A stretch of 64,000 bases of DNA, taken from assembly GCF_000418325.1 (NCBI RefSeq), contig NC_021658.1:14302501-14366500 (forward strand). The letters are read 5' to 3'. The DNA comes from Sorangium cellulosum So0157-2. GTDB taxonomy: Bacteria > Myxococcota_A > Polyangia > Polyangiales > Polyangiaceae. The notes beneath the pieces were generated by a model. That model saw nothing but the letters and a program-made list of their open reading frames with translations. It searched no databases and was not told the origin of the DNA. How positions within the stretch are numbered: the stretch's first letter is position 1; the number at the start of each line of letters is the position of its first letter. Position numbers and translations under genes: made by a program. Below, one piece after another: positions 1 to 8,316 of the stretch.

Positions 1-14
1 ACAGCGGCGTCGCG

Positions 15-2267
15 GTGCCGGAGCAGTGGGGCGAGCTCCCCGCCGACCCGGGGCAGGGCTCGGGACGAGGGGCCAGCTCCCTCCCGCCCGCGCGCAGCAC
101 CCGCCCGCCCGCGCGCCGCACGACCGCCCCGCCGCTCCAGGGCGCGGCGCCCGCCGACGCGGCCCGCCCGGTGACCGTCGGCGTCATCACCCCCTTTCTC
201 GACGGGTCGTTCTGGAACCCCGTCCTCATGGGCCTCCACGCGTCGGCCCAGGAGCGCGGGCTCCGCACGCTGGTGCTGCGCGGCACGCCGGCCGAGGTCC
301 AGGCGCCGTCGCTCGCCCGGGAGCAGGTGGACGGGTGGATCGTCGTCATCGAGCTGCACGGCCTCTCGGCGCTCGCGGCCGCGCGGGTCCCGTTCATCAC
401 GGTCGGCACCCGCGCCGCCGAGGTCGACTGCCCGGCCGTGATCCCGGACAACCGCGGCGGCATGCGGAGCGCGGTGCGCCACCTCATCGAGCACGGGCAC
501 AGGCGCATCGCGTTCGTCGGCTACTTCGACGCGTACGACGTGCGCGAGCGCTTCGCGGCCTACAAGGACACGCTCGCCGAGGCGGGCATCCCCTTCGATC
601 CCGATCTTGTCGTCCGGAGCGACAACAACTGGTACAGCGGCGGCCAGGGCGCCGCGCCCGCGCTCCTCGCGCTGCTGCCCGGGTGCACGGCGGCGGTCTT
701 CGGGACCGACAAGAACGCGCTCGGCATGATGCCCCCGCTGAAGGCGGCGGGCGTCCGCATCCCCGAGGATCTCGCCATCGTCGGCTTCGACGATGTGGCG
801 GAGGCGCAGGGCGTCGATCCCCCGCTGACCACCGTGCGCCAGCGGTTCGAGATGATGGGGAGCGCCGCGTGCGAGCTCATCTCGTCGATGATCGCCGGCG
901 AGCCCTTCCCGGCCGAGGGCGTGCACACGGACAACACGCTCGTCGTGCGGAGCTCGTGCGGGTGCCACACGGTCGAGGACTTCCTCGACCGGGAGGACGC
1001 GGCGTCCGAGGAGGACGCGCGCGGCGCCCTGGCGCGGCAGATGGTCGAGCTCTTGCTCCTTCCCCGGCCGCTCCCGCCCGAAACCCCGCCGAGCGAGATC
1101 TGGCCGGCGGTCGCGTCGGTGATCGACGGCTACTTCGCGGCGCTCCAGGGCGCCGCGCTGCCCTCGGCCGCCGAGCTCGGGGCCGCCTGCCGGCAGGCGG
1201 TCGGCATCACGCCCGATCTCGGGACCTTGCTGGCGGCGATCCGCCTGCTGGGCCAGCGCCACGAGCGGCGCGGCGCGCCCCTCGACGCCGCGGCCAGGCG
1301 GCGGGTGGACGCCTACCTGGAGCTCGCGCGCCTCGCGATGGCGCGGGCCCGGCTCGAGGCCGAGACGCAGGTCGTCCAGAGGCTCGGGGTGCTCGCGAGG
1401 ACCAATTACGACGTGAGCTTCGCCCTGCTCGGCGGCACCCAGCAGGCGTCGCGGTCGCTCGCGTGGCTCGAGACGACCACGGTGGTCTGGGGCTGCCTCG
1501 CCTTGTGGGAGGACCCGGAGGCGCGCGCGGGCCTGGTCGTCGCCGGCGCGTACAGCCGCGACGGCAGCCCGACCCCGCCGATCGGCAGCCGCTGCCCGGC
1601 GGAGGCGTTCCCGCCGGCGGAGATGCTGCCGCCCTCGGCCACGGACGGCACGTACATGGTGCTGCTCTTGCCGATCCGCTCCGCGCGGCGCGACTGGGGG
1701 ATCCTGGTGCTCGTCGGCCCGACGCACGTCGAGATGGCCGGCGACGAGGGCACGGTCGCGATCTGGGGGACGCTGCTCGGCGCGGCCCTGGAGCGCGACG
1801 CGCTGGTGGAGTCGCTCTCGGCGCAGCACGCCGATCTGCAGAAGGCGTACGCGATCGAGCGCGCGCTCTCGGAGACGGTGCGCGAGCTCGGCTGTCCGCT
1901 CACCCCGCTGCTGCCCGGCGTGCTGCTCGTGCCGCTGATCGGGATGATCGACGCCGACCGCGCCCGGCAGGTGCTCGAGAAGGTGTCCGAGGGGGTGAGC
2001 CGGCACAGGGCGTTTCGCGTGCTGCTCGATCTCACGGGCGTTCCGTTCGTGGACGCGCAGGTCGCCGACACGCTCGGGTTGACCAGCCGCGCGGCCGCGC
2101 TGCTCGGGGCGCGGGTCTATCTGGTCGGCGTGCGCCCCGAGATCGCGATGAGCCTCGTCGGCGTCGACCTCGGCGTCCTGGCCACGTTCTCGTCGCTGTC
2201 GGCGGCGCTCCGCGAGCTCGCGCCGGCGGGGAAGCGCGCGCGCAAGGCGGCGCGGCGGGCGCGGTGA
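15..2267 (+). CDS. Periplasmic-binding-fold (LacI-type) sensor protein with C-terminal STAS domain
   Basis: This is a 750-residue reading frame from a GTG, still open to the window edge, so the start may lie upstream. Residues ~53-320 read as a LacI/GalR-type substrate-binding domain (VGVITPF at its start, then AFVGYFD and IVGFDD). Residues ~330-470 are helical. Residues ~470-600 look GAF-like. Residues ~625-735 form a STAS domain (VLLDLTGVPFVDAQVADTL) of the RsbR type. No helix-turn-helix is visible before the binding domain; the first ~50 residues are a Pro/Arg-rich tail, and GTG 171 is another possible start. In known families STAS domains relay signals to partner-switching regulators. I infer a cytoplasmic ligand sensor feeding such a switch rather than a DNA-binding repressor. 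Confidence 0.75.
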   Translation: MPEQWGELPADPGQGSGRGASSLPPARSTRPPARRTTAPPLQGAAPADAARPVTVGVITPFLDGSFWNPVLMGLHASAQERGLRTLVLRGTPAEVQAPSLAREQVDGWIVVIELHGLSALAAARVPFITVGTRAAEVDCPAVIPDNRGGMRSAVRHLIEHGHRRIAFVGYFDAYDVRERFAAYKDTLAEAGIPFDPDLVVRSDNNWYSGGQGAAPALLALLPGCTAAVFGTDKNALGMMPPLKAAGVRIPEDLAIVGFDDVAEAQGVDPPLTTVRQRFEMMGSAACELISSMIAGEPFPAEGVHTDNTLVVRSSCGCHTVEDFLDREDAASEEDARGALARQMVELLLLPRPLPPETPPSEIWPAVASVIDGYFAALQGAALPSAAELGAACRQAVGITPDLGTLLAAIRLLGQRHERRGAPLDAAARRRVDAYLELARLAMARARLEAETQVVQRLGVLARTNYDVSFALLGGTQQASRSLAWLETTTVVWGCLALWEDPEARAGLVVAGAYSRDGSPTPPIGSRCPAEAFPPAEMLPPSATDGTYMVLLLPIRSARRDWGILVLVGPTHVEMAGDEGTVAIWGTLLGAALERDALVESLSAQHADLQKAYAIERALSETVRELGCPLTPLLPGVLLVPLIGMIDADRARQVLEKVSEGVSRHRAFRVLLDLTGVPFVDAQVADTLGLTSRAAALLGARVYLVGVRPEIAMSLVGVDLGVLATFSSLSAALRELAPAGKRARKAARRAR

Positions 2268-2377
2268 GGGCGGCCGCGGCCACGATCCGGTCGAGGCCGC
2301 GCGCTCCGGCGCCGCTGCGCCTGGCGCGCGGCGGGGCGCCTTGACGCGTCGAGACGCGGCTGGCGTAGAATCGGGCG

Positions 2378-3487
2378 ATGCTCGCCGTGCACTGCCCGCG
2401 TTGCGGGCGTCCTGCGCCGGTATCGCTCGCCAGCCCGGATCGGATGGAGTGCGCGGCGTGCCACTACCGCGGTCCGCCGCCCGCGGAGGCGGCGCAGGGC
2501 CTGCGCGCCGCGGCGCACGTCGTCTTCCAGACCGACGCTCGCCGGCGCCAGCTCTCGGACGCGCTGCGGCGGATGCTGGTCACGGCGTCGCGGCGGCACG
2601 CGCGGCTCCTCGTGGTGTTCTCGCTCGCGTCGGTGCCGATCACGGCGCTCGCCGCGATCATCCTGCTGGGGGTCTGGGTCAGCCCCGATCCCGAGGGGAA
2701 CCTGGTCACCGGCGGCATGGTGGTGGCGGCGTGGCTGGGCACGGTCGGGACGGGCGCGGCCGTGCTCGCGCTCGTGCGCCGGCGGCAGCGGCGGATCGAG
2801 GAGGCGTGCGCCGCGCGCCCGCCGGCGGCCCCGGGCGAGCCGGCGGCGTGCCACGTGTGCGGCGCGCCGCTCGACGGCGGCGACGGCGGCGACGGCGTGA
2901 TCGCGCGGTGCGGCTTCTGCGCCGCCGACAACCTGATCGCGCCGGCGGTCCTCGAGCGCGTGCGCGCGCGGCAGGTGGTGATCTTGCGGTCGTTCGAGCA
3001 GGCCGTGAGCGCCGAGCTCGCCTCGTTCGGCCGCGCGACGTCCGGCGCCGCCGCTGCGGTCGTGGCGACCGCGATGGTGGTCCCGATCGCCGCGTTCGTC
3101 CTCGCCATCGCCGCCGTCCTCGTGGGCGAGTCGCGGCGGCGGCCGATCGACGCCACCGTGCGCTACGCGGCCGTCAGCACCCCGGTTGGGCAGTGCATCG
3201 GTAAAATTGTTCCAAAGGCGGATGGCGGCACGGTGGTGCGGTTCGGGGGGTTCCGGCGCGCGGAGCTGCCCGAGGAGCAGGCGATCGCGCCGGGGGCGCC
3301 CGTCGAGGCGGTGTCGCCGGGGGCCCTCGTTGGCCGCTTCGTGACGGCGAAGCAGGGGGCCGGGGTCGTCGAGGGGGTGTTTCTGTCGCCGCTCACGGGC
3401 AACTCGGCCGAGGTGAAGCGCGAGGACGGAACCTCGTTCACGAGCAGCGTCGCCGGGCTCTGCCTGAGCGGCGTGCTGTCGAGGTGA
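2378..3487 (+). CDS. Double zinc-ribbon, three-TM membrane protein of unknown function
   Basis: This encodes 369 residues from ATG. A zinc-ribbon-like motif opens the protein (C6-x2-C9, C25-x2-C28) and a second follows at ~158-181 (CHVCG, CGFC). Hydrophobic segments lie at ~76-99, ~111-132 and ~225-250. The last ~110 residues are soluble and Gly/Val-rich. Paired CxxC motifs suggest two small metal-binding knuckles on the cytoplasmic side, one on each side of a TM hairpin. I do not recognise a named family. It stands alone, with ~110 bases upstream and ~290 downstream free of genes. Confidence 0.7.
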   Translation: MLAVHCPRCGRPAPVSLASPDRMECAACHYRGPPPAEAAQGLRAAAHVVFQTDARRRQLSDALRRMLVTASRRHARLLVVFSLASVPITALAAIILLGVWVSPDPEGNLVTGGMVVAAWLGTVGTGAAVLALVRRRQRRIEEACAARPPAAPGEPAACHVCGAPLDGGDGGDGVIARCGFCAADNLIAPAVLERVRARQVVILRSFEQAVSAELASFGRATSGAAAAVVATAMVVPIAAFVLAIAAVLVGESRRRPIDATVRYAAVSTPVGQCIGKIVPKADGGTVVRFGGFRRAELPEEQAIAPGAPVEAVSPGALVGRFVTAKQGAGVVEGVFLSPLTGNSAEVKREDGTSFTSSVAGLCLSGVLSR

Positions 3488-3781
3488 TCCGTCACCGTTT
3501 CGTGCTCCTCCGTCTCGTGCTGTTCCGTTTCGTGCGCGTGTCCCGCAATGGACCTCGATGGGTCGATTACCGTCCATCGAGAAACGCCCTGCGCAATCTG
3601 TCGTGACGGCGCTGCTCGCAATGCCGGCAGGCTTTCGACGGCCGATCCTGCGCGGCGGTGCGGGGGGCTACGGGGCGCTGGCTGCGTAGGGAGAAGTTAG
3701 TTGTTCCGCGCCGGCGCCCTCCACGTATAGTGGGGGTGGTTGGGTCGGGCATCGTAGGGATTCACACCCGGTGGAGACAAG
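3488..3781. other. Gene-free spacer
   Basis: About 290 bases between the zinc-ribbon protein and the repeat-bearing membrane protein. The first part carries short T/C-rich near-repeats (CCGTTTCGTG twice, CCGTCTCGTG once). I see no gene here and no clear promoter. Confidence 0.4.
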
Positions 3782-5240
3782 ATGAGCCAAGGTGGCTGGG
3801 GCGGGGGATCAGGGGGCGGTCAGGGCGGTGGTGGTTACGGTCAGCCACCGGGCGGCGGCGGGTACGGTCCACCGCCGGGGCAGCCGGGGGGCGGGTACGG
3901 TCAGCCGCCGGGGCAGCCGGGGGGCGGGTACGGTCAGCCGCCGGGGCAGCCGGGGGGCGGGTACGGTCAGCCGCCGGGGCAGCCGGGGGGCGGGTACGGT
4001 CAGCCGCCGGGGCAGCCGGGGGGCGGGTACGGTCAGCCGCCGGGGCAGCCGGGGGGCGGGTACGGTCAGCCGCCGGGGCAGCCGGGGGGCGGGTACGGTC
4101 AGCCGCCGGGGCAGCCGGGGGGCGGGTACGGTCAGCCGCCGGGGCAGCCGGGGGGCGGGTACGGTCAGCCGCCGGGGCAGCCGGGGGGCGGGTACGGTCA
4201 GCCGCCGGGGCAGCCGGGGGGCGGGTACGGTCAGCCGCCGGGGCAGCCGGGGGGCGGGTACGGTCAGCCGCCGGGGCAGCCGGGGGGCGGGTACGGTCAG
4301 CCGCCGGGGCAGCCGGGGGGCGGGTACGGTCAGCCGCCGGGGCAGCCGGGGGGCGGGTACGGTCAGCCGCCGGGGCAGCCGGGGGGCGGGTACGGTCAGC
4401 CGCCGGGGCAGCCGGGGGGCGGGTACGGTCAGCCGCCGGGGCCCGCCTCCAGGCGGCGGCTGGGGCCCGCCTCCTGGTGGCGGCGGCTGGGGTCAGCCGC
4501 CTGGCGGGGGGTTTGGTGCGCCTCCTGGCGGTGGGGGCTACGGTCCGCCGCCGGGCGGCGGCCCCTACGGTGCGCCGCCTGGCATGGGCGGCCCGACGTC
4601 GTGGGGGGCGGGAGATGCGGCGTCCTTCGGCTGGGAACGGGTGAAGCGCGATCCCGCGGTGATCATCGGCGCCGTGGCCGTCGTCGGGCTCGCGGCGGGC
4701 TTCCCCAACGTCATCGGTGGCGGCCTCCAGGCGGCGCTCGCGAGCGACGCGCCGGCCGCCGGATCGGCCATTCAGGTCCTCATGCAGCTCTTCGGCTTCG
4801 TGGTGGGCAGCTACTTCGCCGGAGGCCTGTCCAATCTCCTCCTGAAGGTGGCGCGCGGCCAGCCGTACGCGTTCAACGACATCCTCGGCGGCGGGCGGTG
4901 GTTCATGTCCATCCTGGGCGCCCAGATCTTGACCTCTCTGGCCATCGGCGTCGGCATGGTCCTCCTGATCGTCCCCGGCGTCATCCTCGCGCTCGGCCTG
5001 AGCATGACGAACATGTGCATCGTCGATAAGAACCTGGGCGCCGTCGACGCGATGAAGGAAAGCTGGCGAATCACGACCGGACACAAGGGCGGCATCTTCG
5101 TCTATGGCCTGCTCGTCTTCGCGCTCGTGGTGGCGGGCATGCTCGCCTGCTGCGTCGGCACGCTCGTGGCCGGGCCGATCGCGGCCCTCGGCTACGCGTA
5201 CATCTACCTGCGCCTGACCGGCCAGCCGACCGCGAGCTGA
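3782..5240 (+). CDS. Gly/Pro/Gln/Tyr-repeat membrane protein, reading frame broken at the end of the repeat
   Basis: The start at ATG 3782 follows a good ribosome site (GGTGGAG, ~6 bases away). It reads MSQGGWGGGSGGGQGGGGY and then 16 exact GQPPGQPGGGY units. Past 4441 this frame turns into Arg/Trp-rich nonsense. The next frame continues a GPPPGGGWGPPPGGG linker and then a ~200-residue multi-pass membrane domain (WERVKRDPAVIIGAVAVVGL; IVPGVILALGLSMTN; AMKESWRITTGHKGG) ending at 5240. Removing one G from the GGGG run at 4438-4441 joins the two halves perfectly, so the record carries a +1 frameshift. A continuous alternative from ATG 3792 would need an Arg-rich repeat and has no ribosome site. 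The membrane part resembles YciC-like bacterial membrane proteins; its role is unknown. Confidence 0.75.
3899..4426 (+). repeat. 16 perfect tandem copies of a 33-bp unit
   Basis: The unit GGT CAG CCG CCG GGG CAG plus CCG GGG GGC GGG TAC encodes GQPPGQPGGGY and repeats 16 times (528 bases) with no mismatch that I can see. A variant copy (GPPPGQPGGGY) precedes it and a partial copy follows. The length is a multiple of three, so all three forward frames and some reverse frames stay open through the block. Perfect identity implies recent expansion or homogenisation, and the true copy number may be unreliable in a short-read assembly. Confidence 0.97.
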
Positions 5241-5460
5241 GCCTCGACGGCGCGCGTCCGCCCGCCCCTCCCCGCACCCCCGCAGCCCGCTCTCCTCCAG
5301 CGCAGTCCCCGTTGACGCTGGGAATGCCGGACCCTCGCCGTCCGGGCTGAACGCTCCGCGCTGGGCGCTTCGATTCCGCTTCACCCGAGCTCATCGCTGG
5401 TTGCGCGGCGGCGGCAGGGCGAGAAACGGGTTGAACCCGCCTGAAGCGAGCAGGGTTTCG

Positions 5461-5527
5461 AACCGCCAAGGGGCCAAGGACGCCAAGAAGAAGACAATGT
5501 CTTGGCGTCCTTGGTGCCTTGGCGGTT
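5461..5527. repeat. Long inverted repeat, 28-nt arms, 11-nt loop
   Basis: The left arm 5461-5488 (AACCGCCAAGG...CGCCAAGA) and right arm 5500-5527 (TCTTGGCGTCC...TTGGCGGTT) are reverse complements with two mismatches. The arms are built from a repeated CCAAGG/CGCCAAG theme. The structure could form a very stable RNA hairpin or cruciform. It lacks a T-run and lies ~220 bases past the upstream stop, so it is more likely a dispersed intergenic repeat than a simple terminator. Confidence 0.85.
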
Positions 5528-5599
5528 GATTTCTCGCTTGAACTGGTGATCGGTGTTCTAGAGCTGTTTTCGCTCGGGCTTCGTGCAGACGTCGTCCGT

Positions 5600-5816
5600 C
5601 TCTCGTCTCCCGTCCCCCGTCCCCCGTCTTTACCTCTTCCGTGCTCGTCTTTCGTGCGCGTGCGCGTGCGCGTGCGCGCTAATTCCGGGGAAATCGCGCA
5701 CGCGCACGGAAGAGGGGAGACGGAAGACGGAAGAGGGGAGACGGAAGAGGGGAGACGGAGGGCGAAGAGGGCGAATGGCGAATGACGGAGGGCGAATGAC
5801 GGAGGGCGAATGACGG
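5600..5816. repeat. Composite inverted/direct repeat block with alternating purine-pyrimidine tract
   Basis: CCGTCTTTACCTCTTCCGTG (5615 on) plus the following GCGTGCGCG run is mirrored by CGCGCACGCGCACGGAAGAG (5695 on), giving an imperfect inverted repeat with a bulge. The tract 5654-5679 is pure alternation of purine and pyrimidine (GTGCGC units). To the right, GGAAGAGGGGAGAC occurs three times and GGGCGAATGACGG about three times. No coding function is supported. Confidence 0.8.
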
Positions 5817-6100
5817 CGGCGAGAGACGGGGACGGCGCACCGTCCGGCCCCTCCGTACCCCCGCTAAGGCCCGCGCCGCCCCGATCCCCCTCTCGAGACA
5901 AAGCGCCCCCGATCGGTTTGCGACCCCAGAGACCGCATGTTAATCGGTGTCCCCTCGGAGACTCCAGCGCAGCGAGGCGCGGAGCCGGGGGGAGATCGCG
6001 GCGCGCGGGCGCTCTGTCCGCCGCGCCGTCCTGCGCCGCCCGCTCGCGAGGTGCTCTCTCGCGCCGCCCGCTGCTCGTCCAGACCGGAACGGAGCATGAT

Positions 6101-7219
6101 ATGCCTGACCATGTCCTGATCACGGGTGGCGCCGGATTCATCGGCTCCCACCTCGCCGACGAGCTGCTCCGCGCAGGCCACCGCGTCCGCGCCCTCGACT
6201 GCCTCGTACCCCAGGTCCACGGCCCCGACCGGCGCCGCCCCGCGCACCTCGACCCGGCCGTCGAGCTCCTGGTCGGCGACGTCCGCGACCGCGACGCCGT
6301 GAGGCGCGCCCTCCACGGCGTCGACGCGGTCGTCCACCTCGCCGCCGCCGTGGGCGTCGGACAGAGCATGTACCGCGTCGAGCGGTACACGTCCGTCAAC
6401 ACCGTCGGCACCGCCGTGCTCGCCGAGGCCCTCGCCGAGCAGCCGGTGCGGAGGCTCGTCGTCGCCTCCAGCATGAGCGTCTACGGAGAAGGCCTCTACC
6501 GCCGGGCCAGCGGCGAGCTCGTCGCCCCGCGGAGCCGGCCCGTCGAGCAGCTGAAGCGCGGCGCCTTCGACATCTGCGCCGCGGACGGCGAGCCCCTCGT
6601 CCCCGTGCCGACGCCCGAGGACAAGATCCCCGCCCTCGAGTCCGTCGACGCCCTCTCCAAGTACGATCAAGAGCGGCTCTGCTTCATCGCCGGTCGCGCC
6701 TACGGCATCCCCGTCGTCGCGCTCCGCCTCGCCAACGTGTACGGCCCGCGCCAGGCGCTCTCCAACCCCTACACCGGCGTGATCGCCATCTTCGCCTCGC
6801 GCCTGCTCAACAACCGCCCTCCGCTCGTCTTCGAGGACGGGCTCCAGCAGCGCGACTTCGTGAGCGCGCGCGACGTCGCCGAGGCCTGCGCGAAGGCGCT
6901 CGCCGAGGACGCCGCCGCCGGCAAGGCGCTCAACATCGGCACCGGCCGCCCGCGCTCGATCCTCGACGTCGCCGAGGCGCTCTGCAAGGCGCTCGGCAAG
7001 CGCGAGATCGAGCCGGAGATCACCGGCCGGTGCCGCGTGGGCGACGTCCGGCACTGCTTCGCCGACACCCGCGAGGCGCGGCGCGTCCTCGGCTTCGCGC
7101 CGTCCGTCCCGTTCGAGCGCGGGCTCCTCGACCTCGCCGGCTGGATCGAAGGGCAGATCGCGCGCGACGGCGCCGCCCAGGCGCGCGCCGAGCTCGAGGC
7201 GAGGGGGCTCTCGCTGTGA
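6101..7219 (+). CDS. NAD-dependent epimerase/dehydratase (extended SDR), catalytic Tyr replaced
   Basis: This encodes 372 residues from ATG 6101, with GGAG six bases upstream; in-frame upstream sequence is not conserved-looking. The Rossmann motif TGGAGFIGSH sits at the N-terminus, then LVGDVRD, and the substrate half carries LRLANVYGPRQALSNPYTGV and QQRDFVSARDVA. In this family the active site is usually YALSK; here it reads D183-A-L-S-K187, so the catalytic Tyr is Asp. It is the first gene of an operon and overlaps the next gene by four bases (GTGA). It probably acts, or once acted, on a nucleotide sugar used by the downstream glycosyltransferases. Activity is uncertain because of the Tyr loss. 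Confidence 0.85.
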   Translation: MPDHVLITGGAGFIGSHLADELLRAGHRVRALDCLVPQVHGPDRRRPAHLDPAVELLVGDVRDRDAVRRALHGVDAVVHLAAAVGVGQSMYRVERYTSVNTVGTAVLAEALAEQPVRRLVVASSMSVYGEGLYRRASGELVAPRSRPVEQLKRGAFDICAADGEPLVPVPTPEDKIPALESVDALSKYDQERLCFIAGRAYGIPVVALRLANVYGPRQALSNPYTGVIAIFASRLLNNRPPLVFEDGLQQRDFVSARDVAEACAKALAEDAAAGKALNIGTGRPRSILDVAEALCKALGKREIEPEITGRCRVGDVRHCFADTREARRVLGFAPSVPFERGLLDLAGWIEGQIARDGAAQARAELEARGLSL

Positions 7220-8316
7220 AGCCGCCCGTCCTCATCACCGGAGGGGCCGGCTTCATCGGCTCGAGCCTCGCCGATCGGCTCCTCCGCGAGGGGGAGCCGG
7301 TCCTCGTCCTCGACAACCTCTCGCGCGCCTTCGTCGAGCGGAACGTCGATCTCCTCCGGGAGCGCCACGCCGACGGCGTGGAGGTCCTCCTGTGCGACGT
7401 CCGCGACGAGCAGGCCGTGAGCGACGCCGTGCGGCGCGCCTCGTTCGTCTTCCACCTCGCCGCGCAGGTCGCCGTCACGCGCAGCGTCGCGGACCCGGCG
7501 CTCGATTTCGAGGTGAACGCGCGCGGCACGCTCAACGTGCTCGAGGCGCTCCGGAGGCTCGATCGCCCGCCGCCGCTCCTCTTCGCCTCGACCCACAAGA
7601 TCTACGGCGCGCTGGCCCACCTCCCGCTCGAGCGGCGCGAGGACCGGTACCAGCCCCTCTGCGAGCGCGCGCGCGAGCACGGCATCTGCGAGGCGCAGCC
7701 GCTCGATCTCCGGAGCCCCCACGCCTGCTCCAAGGGCGCCGCCGACCAGTACGTCCTCGACTACGCCCGCACCTTCGGCCTCCGCGCCGCGGTGCTCCGG
7801 ATGAGCTGCATCTACGGCCCCCGGCAGTTCGGCAACGAGGACCAGGGGTGGATCGCCCACTTCGTCGCGCGCGCCATCCGCCGCGACCCGATCACCCTCT
7901 ACGGCGACGGGCTGCAGGTCCGCGACGCGCTGTTCATCGAGGACCTCGTCGACGCCCTCCTGCTCGCGCGGCGCGAGCTCGAGCCCGCCTCGGGGTGCGC
8001 CTTCAACATCGGGGGCGGCCCGGAGAGGGCGGTGAGCCCGGTCGAGCTGCTCGATCTCATCGCCGAGCTCGACGGCCGCCGCCCGATCGTCTCGCTCGCC
8101 GCGTGGAGGCCGGGCGACCAGCGCTACTACGTCTCCGACTGCCGCGCCTTCCAGGCGCTCACCGGCTGGACGCCGCGCGTCGCCCTCCGCGACGGGCTGC
8201 GCGCGCTCTATCAATGGCGCCTCGGGGTCGAGGAGCGCCTCGGGGCCGTCTACGGGGACGTGCCCGCGTCCGTCCGGCTGAGCCGCGCGGACCGGCGGCT
8301 GGGGGTCGCCTCGTGA
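7216..8316 (+). CDS. NAD-dependent epimerase, CDP-paratose-2-epimerase-like, catalytic Tyr replaced by His
   Basis: This encodes 366 residues from GTG 7216, overlapping the previous stop. It opens with LITGGAGFIGSSLADRLL, has DNLSRAFVERNVDLL, then FHLAAQVAVTRSVADP and MSCIYGPRQFGNEDQGW. These match the CDP-paratose/CDP-tyvelose epimerase branch of extended SDRs. The expected YGCSK active-site motif reads H169-A-C-S-K173, a second loss of the catalytic Tyr in adjacent genes. The C-terminal substrate half (FNIGGGPERAVSP, WRPGDQRYYVSDC) is intact. It overlaps the downstream radical SAM gene by four bases, so the three genes are translationally coupled. Confidence 0.85.
   Translation: MKPPVLITGGAGFIGSSLADRLLREGEPVLVLDNLSRAFVERNVDLLRERHADGVEVLLCDVRDEQAVSDAVRRASFVFHLAAQVAVTRSVADPALDFEVNARGTLNVLEALRRLDRPPPLLFASTHKIYGALAHLPLERREDRYQPLCERAREHGICEAQPLDLRSPHACSKGAADQYVLDYARTFGLRAAVLRMSCIYGPRQFGNEDQGWIAHFVARAIRRDPITLYGDGLQVRDALFIEDLVDALLLARRELEPASGCAFNIGGGPERAVSPVELLDLIAELDGRRPIVSLAAWRPGDQRYYVSDCRAFQALTGWTPRVALRDGLRALYQWRLGVEERLGAVYGDVPASVRLSRADRRLGVAS

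Larger units (their letters stand above)
5241..6100. other. Repeat-rich intergenic region without a convincing gene
   Basis: This gap of ~860 bases lies between the membrane protein and the sugar operon. It holds a 28-bp-arm hairpin (5461-5527), an alternating purine/pyrimidine GCGCGT run, a second imperfect inverted repeat and G/A-rich direct repeats (5600-5816). Short open frames here are low-complexity and show no family features. No clear sigma70 boxes are visible upstream of the operon start. Confidence 0.6.

Noticed and set aside
3899..4426. CRISPR array
   Set aside because: The units are contiguous with no unique spacers and encode protein in frame.
3762..5384. Long minus-strand frame across the 33-bp repeat
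   Set aside because: The 33-bp unit is a multiple of three with no stop in several frames, so long antisense frames are automatic. The product is only PPAAPAADRTR repeats.
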